DNA from: a virus
Length of the DNA stretch: 39,625 nucleotides
Reading direction: 5' to 3' (one strand)
IMG/VR virus record: IMGVR_UViG_3300031629_000017
Location: 1-39,625 of that record
The notes below the pieces were generated by a model. That model saw only the letters and a list, made by a program, of their open reading frames with translations, was not told where the DNA came from and searched no databases. The position numbers and the translations under genes are program-made. Shown here in pieces: positions 33,977-39,049 of the stretch. Each line of letters opens with the position of its first letter. Position 1 is the stretch's first letter.

Positions 33977-35059
33977 CTATGCTTTGTCGGCGGCGAACAT
34001 GTAGTTGTTCTTCATTGCCCACGATGTGAAGTTCTTACTCTGCATAACAACAGAGCGGTGTGCGTACGTGTTGGCGCGTATGCCATTAGCGAATAGACCT
34101 TGCGCTTCCTTGTCTAGTCTCTCCATGTAGGTCACCCAGTTATCTACCCAATCACGGTTCATTGCACCTAGTGCGCGGTACACTGTCATACATACTGCTG
34201 ACGTAGAGTCAGGTACTTTGGCACTAAGCGGATCGTCCTTGATAGATTGTAGTGACGGTAGTTGATCGGCTAACTTAACAAACGCCATCATGTCCATAGC
34301 GCCACGGTCACCGATAGTACCCATGAGTAAAGCTGTTAGGCTGTGATCGTCATACATATCACGTAGCTTGAGTATGTCACTCGCGGCTTCCAATGATCTT
34401 GGGGTAATGAAGTGGGCGCGTTGCTCCTTGGGGTGGAATATGTATGGGTTATCTCTTGGGTCTTTCACGTCCTCAAACCCTTGCAACACCTGTGGAAACT
34501 CACGTACAAAACCTAGCACACTGTGATCGACCTCGTTGTTGATACCCCATTCGATAAACTCCTCACTGGTAGACTTGCGTGCAGTGACTATGGTGATACG
34601 GTTGCGAGTATGTGGGGGTAACAAGTCACCTACACCCTCTGCGCTTAGGTTGGTGGTGGCAAACACAATGCTACCTTCTGGTAACTTCTTTGTACCTACC
34701 TTGTGCTCTAACATAGTAATGTTTAGGGCGTTCTTCACGGCTGTATTGGCCTTACCTAACTCATCAATGTTAATCAGTAGCTTCTTACCGTAGTGAATAC
34801 CGAACTCCTCGTTGGGTAGGTATGTTACGAACCCCTCGTCGGTATTGAGTGACGGTATGCTGATGTCACCTAGGTCTTTAGTCGTACAGTCAAACATGAC
34901 AGGTACGTGGTCGGGAAACTTCTCTGCTAACGTCTTTAACAGTGATGACTTACCATTACCCATGTGACCCTGTACGAGTATGGTGCGCTTGTGCCCAACC
35001 GTTGCGATAGCGTTGGCGATTTGGTCTAGTGATAGTGCGTACATTTGTTGTGTATTCAT
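33977..35059 (-). CDS. MoxR-type AAA+ ATPase (360 aa)
   Basis: This AAA+ ATPase has Walker A VQGHMGNGKSS (31-39), Walker B LLINIDELGKAN (D99, E100), sensor 1 FATTN (133-137) and an arginine-finger region PPHTRNRI. Its length is usual for MoxR proteins. MoxR ATPases remodel protein complexes together with VWA partners, and this one lies 10 bases before such a gene. The start is the ATG at 35059, five bases after the stop of a 52-residue gene. The conserved set DUF3150-like / small basic / MoxR / VWA suggests one module. Possible targets are the replisome, the host or the virion. No evidence in the sequence tells which. Confidence 0.9.
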   Translation of the reverse strand: MNTQQMYALSLDQIANAIATVGHKRTILVQGHMGNGKSSLLKTLAEKFPDHVPVMFDCTTKDLGDISIPSLNTDEGFVTYLPNEEFGIHYGKKLLINIDELGKANTAVKNALNITMLEHKVGTKKLPEGSIVFATTNLSAEGVGDLLPPHTRNRITIVTARKSTSEEFIEWGINNEVDHSVLGFVREFPQVLQGFEDVKDPRDNPYIFHPKEQRAHFITPRSLEAASDILKLRDMYDDHSLTALLMGTIGDRGAMDMMAFVKLADQLPSLQSIKDDPLSAKVPDSTSAVCMTVYRALGAMNRDWVDNWVTYMERLDKEAQGLFANGIRANTYAHRSVVMQSKNFTSWAMKNNYMFAADKA

Positions 35060-35064
35060 AGTTT

Positions 35065-35223
35065 TTACTTAGTCTCTTGGTTAAGTGTTTCAATTACGCA
35101 ACCGTTATTGGTTACGATACGGTAATACGACACACGGTGAGTACGCAACGTGCGTAACCTATTGTAGTGTTTTGTGCGCTTGAAGTTACGCACACGTAGC
35201 ACCGCTTGTCCTCTTATACTCAT
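35065..35223 (-). CDS. Small basic protein (52 aa) between DUF3150-like and MoxR genes
   Basis: This 52-codon frame was found by reading the gap. The ATG at 35223 overlaps the previous stop by one base (TGATG), and the TAA is five bases before the MoxR ATG. The product is very basic and beta-prone: MSIRGQAVLRVRNFKRTKHY, then NRLRTLRTHRVSYYRIVTNN and an end GCVIETLNQETK. The intact frame with exact junctions on both sides is strong support for a real gene. Nucleic-acid binding is likely from charge. No family was recognised. Confidence 0.75.
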   Translation of the reverse strand: MSIRGQAVLRVRNFKRTKHYNRLRTLRTHRVSYYRIVTNNGCVIETLNQETK

Positions 35224-36119
35224 CACATATCCAACGATGGTAGTGACTTGATCGCATCATCTACTATGCGTTTGGTTTCGACGCGGAGTGATTCGCTCTC
35301 ACGTAATCCATCGGGGGTGACACCGCGCAGTGCATCGTCTAGCTTGTTAGCCATACGTGTCATTTTTCCGTCACCTGTAACATTACACACGTTAAGCAGT
35401 TCTACCATGTCGATCACGTTATCGACTAGTGTGTCACGAAAGATCTTCTTCTTATCATTACCGCTGTAGTCCAGACGCTCAGACATATTGGACAAAGCCT
35501 TGTACGTGCGTTGCCACACATCGCCCATTGCTGATACCAGTTGCTTGTTGTAGTACTCACTGTAGTGGTCTGATAGTACTTGTTGTTGCTCATTGCCTAT
35601 ATCGACACGAAAGTCACCTGCATCTGGCAGGGGTATGTAAGATATAGTGAAGTCAAACTTACTGCGTATGGATTCCTCTGTCGGGTAGTCCTCACGTCTA
35701 AACAAGTCACCGAGTCGTGCCTGTGCGCGGCTTATCTCCCACGTATAGTTGGAACAAAACGTATCGCGCATACGATAGAACTCTGTCTGCAACCCAGTTA
35801 GTTGTGGGTGATACTTGAAGTACGCGGTCATAGGTAACAGTCGCAACCCTAGGTCAGACCACGGCATAGTCGATGCGTAGTTGATGTTGCGTGAGTTGGT
35901 GACGAACTTATGTATCGCAGTTAGTTCGTCACAGTTACCCAGTAACTTCTTATTGACTGACGCGGTGCCCTTGTCGGCTGAGTTTTGCGTAGTCACTGTA
36001 GCTGATGCCGACTTGTCTTTCTTACGGCCTGTCCAACAGCTAATCTTTAACTCTACTAGCATTGCGCTTGATCCAATGGATGGCGCGTTTACTTGAGGTG
36101 CTACGTTTACATTTTCCAT
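35223..36119 (-). CDS. DUF3150-like protein of the MoxR-VWA module (298 aa)
   Basis: The start is the ATG at 36119, with ACTCGGAG six bases upstream. The frame runs on to 36155, but that part lies in the palindromic leader. The 298-residue protein has LVELKISCWTGRKKDKSAS near the N-terminus, then a mostly helical body with LGNCDELTAIHKFVTNSRN and MPWSDLGLRLLPMTAYFKYH. This WTGRKKD...PWSDxGxRLLP layout is what I know from DUF3150 proteins found next to phage MoxR/VWA genes. The biochemical role is unknown. The 18-bp palindrome ends eight bases before this ribosome-site box. Confidence 0.82.
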   Translation of the reverse strand: MENVNVAPQVNAPSIGSSAMLVELKISCWTGRKKDKSASATVTTQNSADKGTASVNKKLLGNCDELTAIHKFVTNSRNINYASTMPWSDLGLRLLPMTAYFKYHPQLTGLQTEFYRMRDTFCSNYTWEISRAQARLGDLFRREDYPTEESIRSKFDFTISYIPLPDAGDFRVDIGNEQQQVLSDHYSEYYNKQLVSAMGDVWQRTYKALSNMSERLDYSGNDKKKIFRDTLVDNVIDMVELLNVCNVTGDGKMTRMANKLDDALRGVTPDGLRESESLRVETKRIVDDAIKSLPSLDM

Positions 36120-36135
36120 GTCGTTCTCCGAGTTT

Positions 36136-36153
36136 GTTATACATATGTATAAC
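36136..36153. promoter_or_regulatory. Perfect 18-bp palindrome, copy 1 (GTTATACATATGTATAAC)
   Basis: This exact inverted repeat lies 17 bases before the ATG of the DUF3150-like gene and directly before its ACTCGGAG box. It lies three bases past the stop codon of the 54-residue membrane gene. It could be a DNA operator or, in RNA, a hairpin next to the ribosome site. Confidence 0.85.
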
Positions 36154-36155
36154 AT

Positions 36156-36320
36156 TTAGATAAACATCTGATGTGCTATGAACCCCAGTGCAACAACGCA
36201 CGTGGCAATAGCGGTTAGTGTTACGCCTACGTCACGTAGTGCTAACGCATTAAGGTGTGCACGCCTCTCATACTCGTGCTTGATTCGGCATTGCTTACCG
36301 TAATCTCTCATGCTACTCAT
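36156..36320 (-). CDS. Small C-tail-anchored membrane protein (54 aa)
   Basis: This 54-codon frame was found by reading the gap. The ATG at 36320 overlaps the previous stop by four bases (ATGA). It stops at 36156, three bases before palindrome copy 1. The N-terminal 28 residues are basic and soluble (MSSMRDYGKQCRIKHEYERR). One membrane helix follows (VGVTLTAIATCVVALGFIAHQMF). The overlap and the sharp hydrophobic segment support a real gene. It may anchor a partner at the membrane or act like a small holin. Neither can be shown. Confidence 0.75.
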   Translation of the reverse strand: MSSMRDYGKQCRIKHEYERRAHLNALALRDVGVTLTAIATCVVALGFIAHQMFI

Positions 36321-36568
36321 AACTCACCCCCTTGCGTTGCGTGCCAGTACTTCTTAAGGTCGGCATCTATATCGCTCACCTCATTGTTTATAAAGTGATA
36401 GAACTTCTTGGGGCGCTGTTCAAATGACTTGCGCATTTCGACTTCTATATCTTGTACGAACATGGTGTGTTCATCACGCAAGTCGTCATACCCATAGGGG
36501 ACTGTCTCTTTCTCTGCGGCCATCTCTAGTGCGCAGAATGCAACGTGGTCTTTCCATTCGCTTGTCAT
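36317..36568 (-). CDS. Small acidic protein with a nuclease-like FEQ-PKKFYH motif (83 aa)
   Basis: ACTCGGAG lies eight bases before the ATG at 36568, and palindrome copy 2 just before that. The 83 residues are acidic and helical: MTSEWKDHVAFCALEMAAEK, then DDLRDEHTMFVQDIEVEM and KSFEQRPKKFYHFINNE (47-63), ending KKYWHATQGGEL. The KSFEQ-R-PKKFYH stretch is the same as the N-terminal KSFEQ-C-PKKFYH of the Cas4-like nuclease apart from Cys to Arg. No other similarity between the two proteins is seen. It is the first gene after the consensus leftward promoter at 36684-36711. Function unknown. Confidence 0.78.
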   Translation of the reverse strand: MTSEWKDHVAFCALEMAAEKETVPYGYDDLRDEHTMFVQDIEVEMRKSFEQRPKKFYHFINNEVSDIDADLKKYWHATQGGEL

Positions 36569-36590
36569 GTCTGTATCTCCGAGTTGGTTT

Positions 36591-36608
36591 GTTATACATA
36601 TGTATAAC
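36591..36608. promoter_or_regulatory. Perfect 18-bp palindrome, copy 2 (GTTATACATATGTATAAC)
   Basis: This copy is identical to copy 1. It lies 22 bases before the ATG of the 83-residue gene and immediately before its ACTCGGAG box. It is about 75 bases downstream of the -10 box of the consensus promoter, so it would be in the 5' untranslated RNA. The shared place before two different genes argues for function. Confidence 0.85.
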
Positions 36609-36683
36609 TTTTAGTGGCTAATCACGTGATAACAGTGAGATCGTGTGTTAACCGATAGGCGTGATTTCTCAAGCCATGTAACC

Positions 36684-36711
36684 ATTATACGCCTTTGCCG
36701 TCTTATGTCAA
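36684..36711 (-). promoter_or_regulatory. Consensus sigma-70 promoter reading leftward
   Basis: On the - strand TTGACA (36706-36711) is followed after 16 bases by TATAAT (36684-36689). Both hexamers match the bacterial consensus exactly. The start of transcription would be near 36676. The first genes reached are the 83-residue protein, the 54-residue membrane protein and the DUF3150-MoxR-VWA group. Its strength suggests early transcription by host RNA polymerase. Confidence 0.88.
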
Positions 36712-36881
36712 ATCATGGGTAGACGTGTTGTGCGGTGGCTAGGGGTGTATTGTACTCCTGTGTACTCCTGTGTACCTGTGTGTAGGTGGGTAAGTCATTG
36801 ATATGTATACAATGTTACTTTGTTACCTTTCTGAGAGAATTGGACAGTAATATATTTGGTGAAAGATATTCGCGAGAGAGG

Positions 36882-37117
36882 GGTAACATTAGACGAAATC
36901 CTACAGACCTGTCTCTTTTTCAAAAAAAGGTACAAAGGTAACATTATAAATATATTTAATAAATAGATAAGAAAGAGCACTTCTCGATAGGCACACTCTG
37001 TCATGCATGCTTACGCTCCAACGCCATATGTCACGATACAGCACGATCTGATAATGTTACCTTTTGGTCAAAAAAAAGGTAACATTAGGGTAACATTACA
37101 AGGAAAAAGGTAACATT
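36882..37117. repeat. Iteron-like GGTAACATT repeats
   Basis: Exact GGTAACATT occurs at 36882, 36937, 37078, 37089 and 37109, and inverted (AATGTTACC) at 37053. Near copies AATGTTACT and TGTTACCTT lie at 36811 and 36821. Several copies have a preceding A-run, giving AAAAAGGTAACATT. Close copies are about 11 and 20 bases apart, near one and two helical turns. The AT-rich stretch 36941-36975 follows the copy at 36937. Confidence 0.9.
37052..37087. repeat. Inverted repeat with 14-bp arms between iterons
   Basis: TAATGTTACCTTTT (37052-37065) and AAAAGGTAACATTA (37074-37087) are exact reverse complements around GGTCAAAA. The arms contain the inverted and the direct iteron. It can form a hairpin or cruciform and may nucleate protein binding or origin opening. 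No U-tract follows on either strand, so a terminator is less likely. Confidence 0.88.
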
Positions 37118-37123
37118 GTAAAT

Positions 37124-37141
37124 GTTATACACATGTATAAC
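37124..37141. promoter_or_regulatory. 18-bp palindrome, variant copy 3 (one mismatch)
   Basis: GTTATACACATGTATAAC differs from the perfect form by one central base. It is next to the last iteron, far from any start codon. A copy outside a leader supports a DNA-level role such as binding of a regulator. Confidence 0.75.
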
Positions 37142-37161
37142 TATTCATGCCCAAACGTGCT

Positions 37162-37240
37162 GTGAGGCGCAACGCGGAGGAGTAACTGGTATCAACGCGT
37201 TATGACGTGAGGCGCAACGCGAAGCAGGAACTGGTATCAA
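37162..37240. repeat. 34-bp near-perfect direct repeat
   Basis: Copies lie at 37162-37195 and 37207-37240, 45 bases apart. Both begin GTGAGGCGCAACGCG and end AACTGGTATCAA, and differ at three middle bases. It lies between the iterons and the terminator, in non-coding DNA, and is far richer in GC than its surroundings. Confidence 0.92.
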
Positions 37241-37250
37241 AATCGAGGCC

Positions 37251-37278
37251 AAAAAAAAGCCTCTCAATTAAGAGAGGC
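37251..37278 (-). terminator. Canonical intrinsic terminator after the 67-residue gene
   Basis: On the - strand GCCTCTC and GAGAGGC (37272-37278 and 37259-37265) form a 7-bp stem with a six-base loop, followed by eight T. The hairpin overlaps the last codons and the stop of the 67-residue gene. It should end the short transcript from the 38.1 kb side, so the genes beyond 36568 need the 36.7 kb promoter or readthrough. Confidence 0.93.
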
Positions 37279-37467
37279 CATGATTGATTTGAAGATGTTA
37301 GGTTGATCACCTAACCGCCGTTCTTGTATAGTTCTGTTACGCACCAAGTCACGTCTTAACGTGTCTATGTTAAAATCCAGATCCATACCTATATCACCTG
37401 AGCGTTGGATTGTATCCAGTGCATCTATTGCCTTGTTTATATTAGCTATCATTGTTGATGGTTTCAT
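37264..37467 (-). CDS. Small helical protein, unknown function (67 aa)
   Basis: ACTCGGAG stands six bases before the ATG at 37467. The 67 residues are helical and basic at the end: MIANINKAIDALDTIQRSGDIGMDLDFNIDTLRRDLVRNRTIQERR, then LGDQPNIFKSIMASLN. No family was recognised. The gene ends inside the stem of a canonical terminator and follows the 202-residue gene by 41 bases, so these two make a short separate transcript. Early position next to the control region suggests host take-over or regulation. That is inference. Confidence 0.75.
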   Translation of the reverse strand: MKPSTMIANINKAIDALDTIQRSGDIGMDLDFNIDTLRRDLVRNRTIQERRLGDQPNIFKSIMASLN

Positions 37468-37508
37468 ATGCTACTCCGAGTGAGCGGGCCATCCTTGGCC
37501 CTGATTGG

Positions 37509-38117
37509 TTAGTGTGAAACTTGCTGAGCGAATATCTCAATCATGCCACGTAGTAACTCCCTGCTATCATTGGAGTCCTTTACTGGAGCATTGCCTTCGA
37601 TGTAGCTCTGCAAGTCACGTATCTTCTTGCAGATCTTAGCATTGACCACGTTGGAATCATCGATCACCTTGTCACCAGTCTTCGGTTGCTGTGGTGCCTT
37701 GGTCTTCGCCTTGGACTGACTGGCCGCATATACCTTATCGGTACGTAATCGTATGGCATCACGTTGAGCGCTCATCTTGCGACCGATCCGTTGGATATCC
37801 TTGGTCTTGATAACCTTGTCAGCCTCGCTCAGTGACTTAACAGGTAGAGCGTGCATCTTGACAGCCTTAGCACCAAGTCCCTTGAGTATCGCACCTTTAA
37901 GGGCAGTGTATAACTCAGGGGTAGATGTTGATTCCCCAGTCTTACCATCAGGGCTAACAAAGTCAGTCCACTTCAGATCATCTGCTATCATCTGATCGGT
38001 GCACGCTTGAGCCGCTATACGACCGCGAGTCTCAATAGCTACTGACTTAGTTAATAATGATTCAGCCTCTGAAGTGAATCGCGTGGGTACTGCTTTAGCT
38101 TCGTTAATGTTTTTCAT
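37509..38117 (-). CDS. Unknown early protein (202 aa)
   Basis: This 202-residue protein has ACGGAG before its ATG and is the first gene leftward from the divergent region. It is Lys/Ala-rich and mainly helical: a KNINEAKAVPTRFTSEAESLLT start, a TELYTALKGAIL-type region near 70, a basic middle (DIQRIGRKMSAQRDAIRLRTDK), a Lys/Pro linker (SKAKTKAPQQPKTGDK) and a C-terminal helical part (KICKKIRDLQSYIEG). No motif or family was recognised. It could bind DNA near the control region. Palindrome copy 4 lies 93 bases before its start. Confidence 0.78.
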   Translation of the reverse strand: MKNINEAKAVPTRFTSEAESLLTKSVAIETRGRIAAQACTDQMIADDLKWTDFVSPDGKTGESTSTPELYTALKGAILKGLGAKAVKMHALPVKSLSEADKVIKTKDIQRIGRKMSAQRDAIRLRTDKVYAASQSKAKTKAPQQPKTGDKVIDDSNVVNAKICKKIRDLQSYIEGNAPVKDSNDSRELLRGMIEIFAQQVSH

Positions 38118-38464
38118 GGTGTACTACTCCGTTGATGTCAACGATCGAATGCCGTTGATGGTTCCCATGTTAACACGTTTAGGTATGTTTACAATAGATA
38201 GCCTACAAAGTTATACATATGTATAAGAAAAGGCACGTTTAGCCAGACCTCGAGGGGTACTGGGGGGGCACACACCCTTTCAACAGGACGGAGTCCCGCA
38301 CCCCTGTATATTACTAATTTACACGAATTATTCGTATTTTTTTGAGTTCGGTACCCCCACCCCCCTTCTTGAGGCCGTTCCCCCCGCCTTGTTTTAGAAA
38401 GACTAGTAAAAAAAATTTTATTATGGTACAAATGCACCTCCGGTGAATAACCTGCGACTATAAT
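38118..38464. other. Divergent intergenic region; possible packaging site
   Basis: About 350 bases hold no credible gene; an 82-codon - strand frame here crosses homopolymer runs and has no ribosome site. It holds palindrome copy 4, a G-run (38261-38268 area), C-runs near 38353-38366 and 38380-38386, and the short inverted pair ACGAAT-T-ATTCGT (38322-38334 area) followed by T7. GGGGTAC near 38254 and GTACCCC near 38351 are inverted to each other. The region lies just before terS, where cos or pac sites often are. That role is inference. No clear sigma-70 promoter was seen on either strand. Confidence 0.5.
38210..38227. promoter_or_regulatory. 18-bp palindrome, variant copy 4 (last base differs)
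   Basis: GTTATACATATGTATAAG keeps 17 of the 18 bases. It lies between the divergent leftward 202-residue gene (93 bases away) and terS (237 bases away), so a bound regulator could affect both early and late transcription. Confidence 0.78.
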
Positions 38465-39049
38465 ATGACGATTAAAATCGAACCAGAGATTGGGGTTCCG
38501 CTATTTGATGACGATCCTGCGGTGGACTTGACTGTCCGTGCGCAAGCAGCAAGAACAACAGCCTTAGAGCTAGCAGAACACGGGTTAGAGTTGAAGCCCA
38601 ATAAAGAAGATGAAGACGTGGCCGCTAAGATTACCCTAGCGTACGCTGACGACCCCGAAAAAACATCCCAAAAAGCCACACCCAAGCGAATGTCTACCCT
38701 AACACCTGCATCTTTGGTGCTAACAGGGAACATCCTCACAGAATTTGGTGCCTCAGTAGTCGAGTCTGCTGTGACAGTACGGCACCTAGTGACCAATAAG
38801 CTGATCTTAGAGACAGAGAACCCCGATCCACGCGTTCGTATCCGAGCGTTGGAGCTACTAGGTAAGATTTCAGACGTAGGGTTGTTCTCTGAGAAGTCTG
38901 AAGTGACTGTTACACACCAGTCAACGGATGATCTGAAGGCAAAACTGCGTAGGAAGCTAGAGAAGCTAGTGAACCCTGTCGAGGAGCTAGTTCTGGACGG
39001 GGAGATTATAGACTTAGACGTTGAATTGGGGATATCTGCGAGTGAGTAG
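38465..39049 (+). CDS. terS: Terminase small subunit (194 aa)
   Basis: This 194-residue protein is encoded immediately before the large subunit. The N-terminal half is Ala/Leu-rich and helical (VRAQAARTTALELAEHGLEL). The C-terminal half has the pattern ESAVTVRHLVTNKLILETENPDPRVRIRALELLGKISDVGLF, followed by EKSEVTVTHQSTDDLKAKLRRKLEKL. I know this from small-terminase proteins of marine phages. It recognises the packaging site on phage DNA and loads the TerL motor. The ATG at 38465 has no clear ribosome site, but no other in-frame start is nearby because a TGA stands at 38444. The stop overlaps the TerL GTG by eight bases. Confidence 0.85.
   Translation: MTIKIEPEIGVPLFDDDPAVDLTVRAQAARTTALELAEHGLELKPNKEDEDVAAKITLAYADDPEKTSQKATPKRMSTLTPASLVLTGNILTEFGASVVESAVTVRHLVTNKLILETENPDPRVRIRALELLGKISDVGLFSEKSEVTVTHQSTDDLKAKLRRKLEKLVNPVEELVLDGEIIDLDVELGISASE

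Larger units (their letters stand above)
36569..37263. other. Non-coding control region; candidate replication origin
   Basis: About 700 bases hold no credible gene. A 69-codon frame on the - strand (36795-37004) lies across the AT-rich and repeat sequence and has no ribosome site. From left to right it contains palindrome copy 2, CACGTG inside ATCACGTGAT (36621-36630), a consensus leftward promoter, two tandem TGTACTCCTG units (36751-36770) and repeated GGTAACATT. An AT-rich patch (36941-36975), palindrome copy 3, a 34-bp direct repeat and a terminator complete it. Iteron-like repeats beside an AT-rich patch are the usual layout of a replication origin, but no initiator of iteron type was identified. 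Confidence 0.6.

Noticed and set aside
36795-37004. 69-codon - strand frame in the control region
   Set aside because: It runs through iterons and AT-rich DNA, has no ribosome site, and the hydrophobic translation follows from base composition.
38189-38437. 82-codon - strand frame before the 202-residue gene
   Set aside because: It crosses homopolymer runs and palindrome copy 4, lacks a ribosome site and has no sensible composition.
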